Positions 7,006 to 17,211 of a stretch of DNA of 52,444 nt are shown in pieces. The position numbers were made by a program, and so were the translations under genes. This DNA comes from a bacterium (lineage in GTDB: Bacteria; Patescibacteriota; Saccharimonadia; Saccharimonadales; UBA4665), in NCBI GenBank assembly GCA_021833065.1, contig JAKBGO010000003.1:4426-56869 (forward strand), in the 5' to 3' direction. How positions within the stretch are numbered: position 1 is the stretch's first letter; each line of letters begins with the position of its first letter. The notes under the pieces were generated by a model, which was not told the origin of the DNA, ran no database searches, and worked only from the letters and a program-made list of their open reading frames with translations.

Positions 7006-8547
7006 GTGCCCGATTTAACAATAAAACAATTATCTAGCGAAATTAAAGAAGCTATTAATTCGCTAAAGAATAAACCGGAAATTGCTTCAGTCGGAATCGT
7101 GACCAGAGTTGGTGATGGTATTGTTTGGATTTATGGCCTGACAGAATGTGGTTATAACGAAATGCTTGAAATAACAGCTGACGATGGCTCAATTGTTACG
7201 GCGTTTGCTTTTAACCTTGCCTATGATGAAATTGGTGCGGTTTTAATGGGCGATGACAGTCTAATTAAAGCCGGAGCTGAAGTAAAGTTATCGGGTAGAG
7301 TCTTGGAAGTTCCTGTTGGCAAGGAATTGATTGGAAGAGTTGTCGATCCGCTTGGACGACCGCTCGATGGCAATGGTCCGATTAATGCCAAGGAAACTTC
7401 CCGAGTAGAAAAGATAGCACCCGGTGTATTGGCTCGAAAAGGTGTTTTTGAGCCGCTGATGACCGGTATTATGGCGATTGATGCGATCGTACCTGTCGGA
7501 CGGGGCCAGAGAGAGTTGATAATCGGTGATCGTCAGACCGGTAAAACCGCCATTGCGATTGATGCAATGGTCAATCAGACCAAGCAAAAAACCGGCGTAA
7601 TCAATATCTATGTTGCTATAGGACAAAAATTATCTAAGGTAGCTGCATTGGAAGAAAGACTTCGAAAAGAAGGAGTAATGGATAATACGATTATCGTTGC
7701 AACCAGTCCAGCTGATCCGGCTGCCATGCTTTATCTAGCACCCTACACTGGTGCGACAATCGGTGAATATTTTAGAGATAATAGTATGCATGCCCTAATC
7801 GTTTATGATGATCTGACCAAGCACGCACAAGCTTATCGACAAATGTCATTGCTTTTGAGGCGACCACCAGGACGTGAAGCTTATCCTGGTGATGTTTTTT
7901 ATCTGCATTCCAGGCTACTTGAAAGAGCCGCAAAACTTAGCGATGATTTGGGTGGCGGATCATTAACTGCCCTGCCTATTATTGAAACTCAAGCCGGAGA
8001 CATTAGTGCCTATATTCCGACAAATGTCATTTCGATTACCGACGGACAAATATTCCTTGAAACAAACTTGTTCTATCAAGGTATAAGGCCGGCTATTTCG
8101 GTTGGATTATCGGTTTCAAGAGTTGGAGGTTCGGCTCAAACTAAAGCCATAAAATCTGTTGGTGGAGGTTTGAAATTGGACCTGGCTCAATTTAGAGAGT
8201 TAGCCTCATTCAGCCAATTTTCAACCGATTTGGATGCTGATACCAGAAAAACCATTGAAAGAGGTCAAAGATTAACCGAGTTATTAAAACAGCCACAATA
8301 TAGCCCATACTCAATCTGGCAGATGTACTCTTCTTTATATGCCGCTACAAACGGTGTTTTTGATAATATTCCGGTCGAAAAAATAAAACATGTTGAAGAT
8401 ATGTTCTTAAAAGAGCTAGAACTTTCAAAAGATTTGATTAAGCGTCTTAACACTGGTGATAAACCAAGTGACGATGACAATAAATCAATACTAAAAATCG
8501 CCAAAGAAGTATCTGATAGCTTTATAGATAAAGAGGATAAAAAATGA
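7006..8547 (+). CDS. atpA: ATP synthase F1 subunit alpha
   Basis: The 513-aa non-catalytic nucleotide-binding subunit alternates with beta in the F1 hexamer. The P-loop is GDRQTGKT at residues 174-181. The crown domain contains [11 protein letters not shown]. The region [17 protein letters not shown] carries the arginine finger serving the neighbouring beta site. It starts with GTG at 7006, one base after the atpH stop, behind an AAGGAAAGGA ribosome-binding region. It ends with an ATGA overlap into atpG, giving translational coupling. Length and domain order are normal. Confidence 0.98.
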   Translation: MPDLTIKQLSSEIKEAINSLKNKPEIASVGIVTRVGDGIVWIYGLTECGYNEMLEITADDGSIVTAFAFNLAYDEIGAVLMGDDSLIKAGAEVKLSGRVLEVPVGKELIGRVVDPLGRPLDGNGPINAKETSRVEKIAPGVLARKGVFEPLMTGIMAIDAIVPVGRGQRELIIGDRQTGKTAIAIDAMVNQTKQKTGVINIYVAIGQKLSKVAALEERLRKEGVMDNTIIVATSPADPAAMLYLAPYTGATIGEYFRDNSMHALIVYDDLTKHAQAYRQMSLLLRRPPGREAYPGDVFYLHSRLLERAAKLSDDLGGGSLTALPIIETQAGDISAYIPTNVISITDGQIFLETNLFYQGIRPAISVGLSVSRVGGSAQTKAIKSVGGGLKLDLAQFRELASFSQFSTDLDADTRKTIERGQRLTELLKQPQYSPYSIWQMYSSLYAATNGVFDNIPVEKIKHVEDMFLKELELSKDLIKRLNTGDKPSDDDNKSILKIAKEVSDSFIDKEDKK

Positions 8548-9419
8548 CTTCAATTGTCGTTTTAAAAAGACGAATAAACTCTATTAAAGGTACACGTCAG
8601 ATAACAAAGGCGTTACAACTTGTTGCCGCATCAAAAATGAAAAAAGCTCAAGAATATGCCGCAAGGAGTCGAAGTTATTCCGACCTAGCATTTTCCTTGA
8701 TGCAGAAGCTATCTGGTATTAATGAATTGAAAAATTATGTCTTTTTTAAGGTAAGACCGATAAAAACAAAACTCTACATTGTCATTTCTTCCAATAGCGG
8801 ATTAGCAGGAGCCTATAACTCAAATATTCAACGTTTTTTTTCGAATTTGTTAAAGGAAGACCATGAAAATTCAGTGAAGGTTAAGGTTATAGCAATTGGT
8901 AATAAGGCTGCTCATTTTGCAAGACGGATTGAATCAATAGAGCTCCTTGCAGTCTATAACGATTTGGGTGAACAACCGACAGCTAATGACGTAAGGCCAA
9001 TACTTAATTCATTAATTAAAGAGTTTTTAAATGACTCAGTCGATCAAGTCGATATCATATACACGAAGTTTATTTCAAACATAACTCAACAGGTTGATAA
9101 AATCCAAGTTCTCCCGGCATCGACCGAAATTACATCGGAAACCGATCAACAAGTCGGACATTTTTCAAATTTCGAGCCTGATGTCGACAGCGTTATAAAT
9201 GAGATTACAACACGTCTGATTGAAGCGAGGTTATGGCAATCAATATTGGAAAGCTATGCCTCAGAACATTCAATGAGAATGATGGCCATGAAGAATGCAA
9301 CCGACAACGCTAAAGACTTAATCGATGATTATACTTTGGAATTAAACACAGCACGTCAAGCTGGTATTACTCAGGAACTTGCTGAAATTTCAGGTGGTGT
9401 CGAGGCAATGAAATCATAA
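8544..9419 (+). CDS. atpG: ATP synthase F1 subunit gamma
   Basis: The 291-aa central stalk subunit rotates inside the alpha3beta3 head. The N-terminal helix begins [30 protein letters not shown], and the C-terminal helix carries [39 protein letters not shown]. These two coiled-coil ends are the diagnostic, conserved parts of gamma. The middle domain is variable, as in other bacteria. It overlaps atpA by 4 bp and is followed by atpD after 18 bp. Confidence 0.97.
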   Translation: MTSIVVLKRRINSIKGTRQITKALQLVAASKMKKAQEYAARSRSYSDLAFSLMQKLSGINELKNYVFFKVRPIKTKLYIVISSNSGLAGAYNSNIQRFFSNLLKEDHENSVKVKVIAIGNKAAHFARRIESIELLAVYNDLGEQPTANDVRPILNSLIKEFLNDSVDQVDIIYTKFISNITQQVDKIQVLPASTEITSETDQQVGHFSNFEPDVDSVINEITTRLIEARLWQSILESYASEHSMRMMAMKNATDNAKDLIDDYTLELNTARQAGITQELAEISGGVEAMKS

Positions 9420-9425
9420 ATTTAG

Positions 9426-10832
<1,407 letters not shown>

Positions 10833-10836
10833 AATA

Positions 10837-11265
10837 ATGTTTCATTTCAGATTGGTATCTCAGACTGGCACTAAATTCGATCAAGAAGTCGCTGAAGTTG
10901 TTTTACCTACTATGGACGGAGAAATCGGTGTCTTAACCGATCACATGCCTTTAGTAAGTGTTGTTAGCAACGGTGTCATTAGTATTCGAGAGAATCCAAA
11001 AGATAGTGATCGTAATATGACATTTTTTGCTACCAACGGTGGTGTTGTCGAAGTCGATAACAATAACTTAAATGTTCTAGTCGACGAGGCTGACCATGAA
11101 GATTCTATTAATGAAGCCGAAGCTCAGGCGGCATATGAGAAAGCTCAGAAGCTAAAATCTGAAGCTAAAGATCAAGTTAGTCTTGAGCATGCTCAAAAAA
11201 TGATAGACCGTCAAGCCGTTAGACTGCAAGTTGCCAGTCTAAAGCGCAGAAGACATCACAAGTAG
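10837..11265 (+). CDS. atpC: ATP synthase F1 subunit epsilon
   Basis: The 142-aa epsilon subunit couples gamma to the c-ring and can inhibit hydrolysis. The N-terminal beta-barrel includes VVLPTMDGEIGVLTDHMPLV, the conserved family signature. The C-terminal two-helix region is rich in Ala, Glu and Lys and ends in a basic KRRRHHK tail. It is the last gene of the ATP synthase operon. Its stop lies 6 bp from the end of the convergent mscL gene, with no clear terminator hairpin between them. Confidence 0.95.
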   Translation: MFHFRLVSQTGTKFDQEVAEVVLPTMDGEIGVLTDHMPLVSVVSNGVISIRENPKDSDRNMTFFATNGGVVEVDNNNLNVLVDEADHEDSINEAEAQAAYEKAQKLKSEAKDQVSLEHAQKMIDRQAVRLQVASLKRRRHHK

Positions 11266-11271
11266 ACAGTA

Positions 11272-11670
11272 TTATTTTACTTTAATCGTGCAAAAACTGC
11301 AGCGAGTGGCTTTTTTGGGTATGGTTGATAGACATTCCGGACATTTTTTAGTATCAGGTTCTGTTTGTAATTTAGCAATTTTCTGAAGTTTATTAACGGG
11401 CTGAACGACTAAGAAAAAGACAACGGTTGCTACTATTAAAAATGAGATTATGCTATTTAAAAAATCACCCCAATTTAAAATGAACCTCTTATCTATAACC
11501 CAAGTGCCTGAAATTAGATTACCGCTTTTATTAATACCTTTGATTAGAGGAGTAATAAAATCTTTAACCACACTCTGAACTACCGAATTAAACGCTGCTC
11601 CGACTACTACCGCGACTGCTAGATCAACTACATTGCCTTTTAATACGAACTTCTTGAATTCTTTAAACAT
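11272..11670 (-). CDS. mscL: Large-conductance mechanosensitive channel MscL with zinc ribbon tail
   Basis: MscL opens under membrane tension and releases solutes on osmotic downshock. The start is set at the ATG at 11670, giving MFKEFKKFVLKGNVVDLAVAVVVG, the canonical MscL N-terminus. A longer in-frame ATG at 11709 adds 13 atypical residues, and a -10 box at 11677-11682 lies inside that extension. Two membrane helices follow: the AVAVVVGAAFNSVV pore helix and SIISFLIVATVVFFLVV. The 132-aa protein ends in a CPEC-x10-CSFC zinc-ribbon-like motif in place of a simple cytoplasmic helix bundle. It diverges from the aquaporin gene. Confidence 0.95.
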   Translation of the reverse strand: MFKEFKKFVLKGNVVDLAVAVVVGAAFNSVVQSVVKDFITPLIKGINKSGNLISGTWVIDKRFILNWGDFLNSIISFLIVATVVFFLVVQPVNKLQKIAKLQTEPDTKKCPECLSTIPKKATRCSFCTIKVK

Positions 11671-11676
11671 GTAAAC

Positions 11677-11682
11677 ATTATA
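11677..11682 (-). promoter_or_regulatory. -10 box of mscL (probable leaderless message)
   Basis: TATAAT on the minus strand ends 6 bp before the mscL ATG. A transcription start at the usual distance falls on or next to the A of ATG. No strong -35 is visible. Confidence 0.55.
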
Positions 11683-11775
11683 TAACACTTGTAATCCGAT
11701 TTTTAACAAGGACTTTACAAATAGTCAACAAGGATGTAATCTTAAACTTATAAACTAAAGTGGAGGTTCCAAAAA

Positions 11776-12543
11776 ATGTTTGGAAAGAAAAACGTATCCG
11801 CTGTCGTAGCTGAGTTTCTCGGTACGGGAGTGTTAACAATGTTAGTGTTGAGCGTGCAAAGATCAACAATCGGCGTACCTTTTTTCGTCGCTGCAATTGC
11901 TGGTCTAACAATCTTTATGATGATGTTTGCTCTAATTGGTGTTTCTGGCGCCAACTTCAACCCAGCTCTGACTGTCGCACTTTGGACAGCTAGAAAAGCT
12001 TCAACAGCTCGTGCAGTATTTTATATTGCTGCTCAATTGCTAGGTGCTTGGGTAGCATACTACCTTTATACTTACTTAGTTGGTAGCAAGCTAACATTCA
12101 TCGGTGGACATTACACTGCTAGAATTTTAGTTGCCGAAGCCTTTGGTACAGCTTTATTTGGTTTTGCTTTTGCAGCCGTTGCACATCTAAATGTTTCTCG
12201 TTCAACCAAAGCCGCTGTTGCCGGTTTAGCTTTCATGGTAGCCATGGTAGCTTCTTCAACCGCTTCTATTGGTCTTGTTAACCCAGCATTGGCTCTAGGT
12301 GTCAGAGCTTGGGTTTGGGGAACATACGTACTTGGTCCAGTTCTAGGTGCTGTTTTAGGTGTTAATTTGTACAATCTATTCTTTGTCTTCAAGGGTGACG
12401 ATAAGGGAGAAGCTCTTGTTGCTGTAAATAACTATGATACTAATTTTACAGTTATCAACGAAGTTGCCGCTCCAAAAAAGCCAGCTTCTAAAGCAAAGAA
12501 ACCAGCCGCTAAGAAGTCTACTAAGAAAACTAGTCGACGATAA
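11776..12543 (+). CDS. Aquaporin-like MIP family channel with Lys/Ala-rich tail
   Basis: The 255-aa protein has six hydrophobic helices and two NPA half-helices: GANFNPALTVALW (about residues 58-70) and GLVNPALALGVRAW (about 170-183). This is the MIP fold used for water or small neutral solutes. The residue after the second NPA is Leu, whereas classical channels have the selectivity-filter Arg (NPAR). The last 25 or so residues (PKKPASKAKKPAAKKSTKKTSRR) form a highly basic, histone-H1-like cytoplasmic tail. The ribosome site GGAGG is strong. The gene is divergent from mscL, suggesting shared osmotic roles, and is followed by a terminator hairpin. Confidence 0.88.
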   Translation: MFGKKNVSAVVAEFLGTGVLTMLVLSVQRSTIGVPFFVAAIAGLTIFMMMFALIGVSGANFNPALTVALWTARKASTARAVFYIAAQLLGAWVAYYLYTYLVGSKLTFIGGHYTARILVAEAFGTALFGFAFAAVAHLNVSRSTKAAVAGLAFMVAMVASSTASIGLVNPALALGVRAWVWGTYVLGPVLGAVLGVNLYNLFFVFKGDDKGEALVAVNNYDTNFTVINEVAAPKKPASKAKKPAAKKSTKKTSRR

Positions 12544-12569
12544 TAAAAATTAGATAATACACTAACTAT

Positions 12570-12605
12570 AAATACCACTCGTTTATGGGGTGGTATTTTT
12601 ATTTA
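12570..12605 (+). terminator. Rho-independent terminator after the aquaporin gene
   Basis: The arms AAATACCAC (12570-12578) and GTGGTATTT (12590-12598) form a 9-bp stem with an 11-nt loop, followed by a T-rich tract on the plus strand. The hairpin overlaps the last codons and stop of the convergent helicase gene, so it may act weakly in both directions. Confidence 0.85.
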
Positions 12606-15600
12606 ACAAGTATTCTTCAAATTGTTTTATCCCTGCCTGAGTTTTACTAAAGTCAGGACTTGTAAAGTTGAGAGACATAATCTCACTCCAGACTGCAGTA
12701 ATTAGATTTTTTAATTTATCAAGTTCAACAGGGTTATTAATTAATTTTAATTCTTTAATTTCTCCGTCATCGTTCGGGTCTATGAAAATAACGGACATTG
12801 ATTCTACTCTGTAATCTTTAAACTGAGTAGTGTTTTTTAACAATAATTGATAAAAATAAAGTTGGTGTTGGTGAAGTAGTTTACTAGGGTCTTCATTCCA
12901 ATCTGAGACTGGCTTAGAAGTCTTATAATCCACTATTTGAATTGTTTTGGACTGTTTATCAATATTTATTCGATCAATTTTACCTTTAAGCTTAATAGCT
13001 TTATTTAATATAATTCCTTTATCGTTTAAAGAGTATTCATTGACTGATGGTTTGATCAACCACTCCCTTCGCTGTTTAAGAAACACATTTAAACTATTTT
13101 CACCTCTGATTTCCAATTCAGAGATAAGTCTTTTTGGGAGAGTTTGTTTTGATAAATTATTTTTGAAGCGAGAAATTATTTGCCCTATATCATTAAAATT
13201 AGGATCTTCCGCCAACTTATTACTCAACCATTCAATGGTATTATGGATTGAATTGCCGTAGGCTACCGATGGGCTTTGGGCAATCGGAAAACGTAGAATG
13301 TGATTTAAGAAAAAAACTTCCGGACCGGAGTTTACAAGATTTAGGTATGAGTTAAGATTGGTTGGTGTGAGAGCAAAATTTTCCAATTGTTTTCTGACGT
13401 ACGATTTAAATTGTTCGCCTGATAGTTCATCAAGATGACGTCGATGCCAGCTGTAGGATAATTCACTCATTTTTGTCAGGTTAGAGGTTTCTCCAATTTC
13501 TTCAACGAAAACACCTTCTTTCTCGATAAGAGGAGAAAACAGTCTCTCTTCGTTTATGAATTCATCTAAAAATGATAATGAGGTTGTCGGTCGCCCATTG
13601 GAATCACTAATTGAATTAATCAGATAAAGATTTGATTTTGCCCTTGACAGCGCCACGTACAGAAGCCTTAATTTTTCATTAGTATTATCAGTTAGATAAT
13701 TTAATATATTAAGAGTCGGCGGGAGTGAAAAACTATTTCTATTATTAATTTTTGTGTCATTCCAGGTTGCCTCATTAATATTTAAAAGTATGACATTGTC
13801 GAATTCACGACCTTTGGCCTTGTGAGCGGTAAGAAGTTCCAGTTTTATCTCGTCGTCTTTCAGTTCATCACTTGATAATATTATTTGATCATTTTCTATA
13901 TTGAGATCTATGAAGTCTACAAATTCAGCTATAGACAATACTTTGCGCTTAGATTTCTGATACTGTCTAAATTTCTTTCTAAGAACATAGATATTATCTA
14001 TTAACAAATGAAAACCTTTAAAGTCACTGTATTTACCGAAATAATACTCAAAAAAACCGGAGGTATATCTAGTTTCATTATATATTTTTGAGCCAATAAT
14101 AAAGTCAATAATCTCATCGGCGCTGTAAAACTCAGTTCTCTGGGCTAAAGAATTAATAAATTTGGCAAAGGGTTTCGTTTTGGGATTTTTTAGCAGTACA
14201 AGGTTCCACGGCAATTTATCTGAGTATGATTTGTGGGCTATTTCTGCTATGAATTCGGTTTCTAATTCTAGGAACGGATAAGATATAACATGAGACCATA
14301 AATAGTCTTCATCAGCCATATTATTTTCGGGATTAGATAGTTTTGTGATTAATCTAGTAATTGTAATGATTTGTCCGATGAACGGGTCTTTCAAAATATC
14401 GTCACGTCTTTCGTAAATTATCGGGATCGAGCTTTCTTTTAAATATGGTACTAGATCCTCAAGATATTTATGCTTAGGAGCTATAACGGCAACAGTTTCG
14501 TTTTTTTCAATCGAGTCTCTTGAGACCTTGCTTATAAAATTATATTGATCAATTTCTTGCATAAAGTTAATTCTGGAAATTTTTGATGAGTTAAACTTTG
14601 TTTGCTTCGATTGATAAAGATCATCTCTTTTAATAGGAATTTCGGTGATTAATTTATCAGAAATTTTTTCAGAAATTTTTCCAAACAAATTAATAATTTT
14701 TTCCGAGGACCGATAATTTTCCGAAAGTGAAACCACCTTTACATCGCGGTACGTATTGTAGAACTTAACCATATGGGAATAGTTTGCTCCCTGAAAACTA
14801 AATATTGCCTGATTATCGTCTCCCACGATCATAATGTTTGGTTTGCCTTCGTTGACGGGGTTATCAACAAGCAAATTTGCCAGTTTAAACTGAGCCTCGT
14901 TACTGTCCTGAAATTCGTCAATCATAATATATTGATATTTTTCTTGGATTGTATATTTTAGCTCAAGATCTTTTTCCAGTTTATCGATTACTTCAATAAT
15001 CATGTCGGAATAATCAATCATTTGTTTTTCTTTGAGATCATTATTGTAGTTTTCGAAAACTTCAACCATATTAGATAAGATTTTATATTGGTTTTCCCAC
15101 TTGATATTAAATAAATTCCGACTATTTTTCTTTAGCCAGTTACTTTTAAATAAAGTCATTGGTTTAGTGGAGTTTAGTTCAATAAAATCAGCAATCGCCT
15201 TAGAAAGGTCTTGATGAAAATAATAAGCAAGATTTTTAATAGTCAAGTTCGATAATGTTGTGCTGTATTCTAGTTTGACAGAAACAGCTTTTATTTTTTC
15301 TAAAGCAATAATTGATTTTTTACTTATTTTTATTAAGTTATCACTTTCCTGCTCAAAATATTTGTTTATTTCATTTATAAAATTTAGGTCGGATTCTACG
15401 ATAGTTTTTAAATCTTTAGGACTGATAAGATTATTCTTCAGCGAACCGATTAATCCGTTGATTTTGTTTAATTGCTCTTTATTTTTAAGCTTATTGTTGT
15501 AAGGAAGATTTTGTTGGATGTTCTTAATTAGCTCTATCGAATTCAAGCTGTCGATTGGCTCGAACGATAGAAAATTATCAAAATAAAATGAGTTATCTTT

Positions 15601-15897
15601 GATTACTAGCGATCCAAAACTGTGATACGTCATAATGTTAACCCGGTAAGCATCAGTCCCTATTAATGTGAATAGTCTTTGTCTCATAGTTTTAGCTGCT
15701 GAATCCGTATAAGTTAAACAGAGTATGTTTTCGGCTAATGTATCAGTGTTTTCTAGTATGTAGGCTATTCTTGTCGTTAACAGTTGCGTTTTACCCGTTC
15801 CCGGACCGGCCAAAACCATTAGCGGTCCTTCGGTCGTTTTAACGGCTTCAAGTTGAGATGGATTTAACTTGTCTAAAGCCTCGGTATAGTTGCTCAT
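12583..15897 (-). CDS. UvrD/Rep-family DNA helicase fused to a PD-(D/E)XK nuclease domain
   Basis: The 1104-aa SF1 helicase has Walker A MVLAGPGTGKTQLLTTRIAYIL (about residues 27-48), Walker B YIMIDEFQDSNEAQF, motif III GDDNQAIFSFQGA, and motif VI LLYVALSRAKSNLY. The C-terminal 250 residues add GNSIHNTIEWL and LKGKIDRI...IQIVDYKTSK, the RecB/AddB-like PD-(D/E)XK nuclease core. Such fused proteins process double-strand breaks like AddAB or act as single-polypeptide helicase-nucleases. No separate AddA, AddB, RecC or RecD gene is next to it. Its 3' end overlaps the aquaporin terminator. It lies 34 bp downstream of the NDH-2 start side of the cluster in a minus-strand run with ndh. Confidence 0.9.
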   Translation of the reverse strand: MSNYTEALDKLNPSQLEAVKTTEGPLMVLAGPGTGKTQLLTTRIAYILENTDTLAENILCLTYTDSAAKTMRQRLFTLIGTDAYRVNIMTYHSFGSLVIKDNSFYFDNFLSFEPIDSLNSIELIKNIQQNLPYNNKLKNKEQLNKINGLIGSLKNNLISPKDLKTIVESDLNFINEINKYFEQESDNLIKISKKSIIALEKIKAVSVKLEYSTTLSNLTIKNLAYYFHQDLSKAIADFIELNSTKPMTLFKSNWLKKNSRNLFNIKWENQYKILSNMVEVFENYNNDLKEKQMIDYSDMIIEVIDKLEKDLELKYTIQEKYQYIMIDEFQDSNEAQFKLANLLVDNPVNEGKPNIMIVGDDNQAIFSFQGANYSHMVKFYNTYRDVKVVSLSENYRSSEKIINLFGKISEKISDKLITEIPIKRDDLYQSKQTKFNSSKISRINFMQEIDQYNFISKVSRDSIEKNETVAVIAPKHKYLEDLVPYLKESSIPIIYERRDDILKDPFIGQIITITRLITKLSNPENNMADEDYLWSHVISYPFLELETEFIAEIAHKSYSDKLPWNLVLLKNPKTKPFAKFINSLAQRTEFYSADEIIDFIIGSKIYNETRYTSGFFEYYFGKYSDFKGFHLLIDNIYVLRKKFRQYQKSKRKVLSIAEFVDFIDLNIENDQIILSSDELKDDEIKLELLTAHKAKGREFDNVILLNINEATWNDTKINNRNSFSLPPTLNILNYLTDNTNEKLRLLYVALSRAKSNLYLINSISDSNGRPTTSLSFLDEFINEERLFSPLIEKEGVFVEEIGETSNLTKMSELSYSWHRRHLDELSGEQFKSYVRKQLENFALTPTNLNSYLNLVNSGPEVFFLNHILRFPIAQSPSVAYGNSIHNTIEWLSNKLAEDPNFNDIGQIISRFKNNLSKQTLPKRLISELEIRGENSLNVFLKQRREWLIKPSVNEYSLNDKGIILNKAIKLKGKIDRINIDKQSKTIQIVDYKTSKPVSDWNEDPSKLLHQHQLYFYQLLLKNTTQFKDYRVESMSVIFIDPNDDGEIKELKLINNPVELDKLKNLITAVWSEIMSLNFTSPDFSKTQAGIKQFEEYLLNKNTTP

Positions 15898-15931
15898 AGT
15901 CTCTTTCTATTTGTGGAATATAGTGTTAAAA

Positions 15932-17131
15932 CTAGGATTTGATTTGACATCGGTGACAATGTTTTGGTTCACCCTTAAAACTTCTGAACCAAAATTTCAG
16001 TGCTGAACCGAATGGGAGTAATTTGAGATATCCGTCTAAGTCACCTAGCTCTCGTAAGATTGAACTAAAAAAACCGAAAATGACAACATTTTTATAAATA
16101 GTTGCTGCCCATCTTTTTCCTACCGGTATAACTGAGAAAGGAATTTTTGGCTGGTAAGGTTTTAGGTATTTATTTTTTTTCCAGCGGACCAAATTTTTGG
16201 CAACAAATTTTCCATCATTTAAAGCTGTTTGAGCAAGTCCGCTATATGGGGTGTTAGCATTATCGCCAATCACATAAACATTGTCTTCAGCTTGTAGATA
16301 TACGTCGACGCTAACTTTGCCTCTTTTGGTCATAACAAAATTATTGTTTTTATAAAACGGATTGGTTGAGACCCCGGCCGTCCATACTACTGTTTTGGAA
16401 TCAAATGCCTGGTTGTTTATGAATAACTGGCTGTCGCTTAGTGATGTGACGGCACTGTTTAGTTTTATATTGACACCCAAAATTGAAAGTCTTCGGCTTA
16501 TTTGTCTGGAGAAATTTCGGTCGAAGTTAGGCAATAATCTTTCTCTCGCTTCCACTAATTCGACATGGACTGCTCTTCTTTTGATTCCGTGGATTTTCAT
16601 CAAGTAATGTATATAGCCCGGTAATCTTGAGGCCAGTTCTATGCCGGTTGGGCCGGCGCCTACGACAAAGTAATTTTTGTCGGGTTCACCGTTTTGAATT
16701 AAATAGTCGTGGAGGTGGTGGTTATATGTTAAAACTTCCTTCTCGCTTTTAACTGAGTAAGAGTATTTATCCAGACCTTCAATTCCAAAATAATTAGTTA
16801 CTTCACCCATTGCTAATATTAATTTGTCGTATTGCAAGTTAGTATTATCAGACAGCAACAGTGTTTGATTGCTACGATCAAAACTAGTAGCTTCACCTTC
16901 GATTACTTTCACCTTTCTATTCTTGAAAATGTCTGACAGTTTAATAGAAGTCATAGAACTTCTTTGACCGATTGCTGTATGAAATAGTGTTGGGTAGTAA
17001 ATTAGGTAAGTTAATTTTGAAATTAGTGTAATGTCGAATAAATCAGGATGATTACTTAAAAGTAAAGCAGATCTGACTCCTCCAAATCCTCCACCAACTA
17101 TCACAACGTGTGTTTTTTTATTTACGCTCAT
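15932..17131 (-). CDS. ndh: Type II NADH:quinone oxidoreductase (NDH-2)
   Basis: The 399-aa flavoprotein has an N-terminal FAD-binding VVIVGGGFGGVRSALLL and a second Rossmann motif, FVVGAGPTGIELASRL, for NADH. VYVIGDNANTPYSGLAQTALNDGK is the conserved FAD/quinone-site segment of NDH-2. It oxidises NADH and reduces membrane quinone without pumping protons. The C-terminal part includes hydrophobic-amphipathic stretches suited to membrane binding and ends in a small HCHRC cluster. It diverges from the FAD-dehydrogenase/cyo operon, so it is placed to feed the bo3 oxidase. The promoter on its own side is well formed and close to the ATG. Confidence 0.92.
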   Translation of the reverse strand: MSVNKKTHVVIVGGGFGGVRSALLLSNHPDLFDITLISKLTYLIYYPTLFHTAIGQRSSMTSIKLSDIFKNRKVKVIEGEATSFDRSNQTLLLSDNTNLQYDKLILAMGEVTNYFGIEGLDKYSYSVKSEKEVLTYNHHLHDYLIQNGEPDKNYFVVGAGPTGIELASRLPGYIHYLMKIHGIKRRAVHVELVEARERLLPNFDRNFSRQISRRLSILGVNIKLNSAVTSLSDSQLFINNQAFDSKTVVWTAGVSTNPFYKNNNFVMTKRGKVSVDVYLQAEDNVYVIGDNANTPYSGLAQTALNDGKFVAKNLVRWKKNKYLKPYQPKIPFSVIPVGKRWAATIYKNVVIFGFFSSILRELGDLDGYLKLLPFGSALKFWFRSFKGEPKHCHRCQIKS

Positions 17132-17140
17132 CTGTTAAAT

Positions 17141-17169
17141 ATTCTATCAAATCTGATTGATGATGTAAA
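17141..17169 (-). promoter_or_regulatory. Promoter of ndh
   Basis: The minus strand carries TTTACA (17169-17164), a 17-bp spacer and TAGAAT (17146-17141). Both boxes match 5 of 6 consensus positions. The predicted start falls within about 3 nt of the ndh ATG, so the transcript would be nearly leaderless. Confidence 0.65.
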
Positions 17170-17192
17170 AAATATTTAAATCGGTTATGTTT

Positions 17193-17201
17193 TGTTATAA
17201 T
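17193..17201 (+). promoter_or_regulatory. Extended -10 promoter of the FAD-dehydrogenase/cyo operon
   Basis: TGTTATAAT is an extended -10 (TGn followed by a perfect TATAAT). It lies 10 bp before the ATG at 17212, implying a very short leader. No good -35 is seen, as is common for extended -10 promoters. Confidence 0.55.
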
Positions 17202-17211
17202 ACTTTTTGTT

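Noticed and set aside
7288-7626. Minus-strand ORF of 112 codons inside atpA
   Set aside because: It is antisense to the conserved P-loop region of atpA, with no start signal or known fold.
11671-11709. Longer mscL start at 11709
   Set aside because: It adds 13 residues unlike any MscL N-terminus, and a TATAAT box lies within that stretch. The ATG at 11670 gives the canonical start.
12111-12392. Minus-strand ORF of 93 codons inside the aquaporin gene
   Set aside because: The aquaporin reading frame has clear NPA motifs and a ribosome site. The antisense product only reflects its biased codons.
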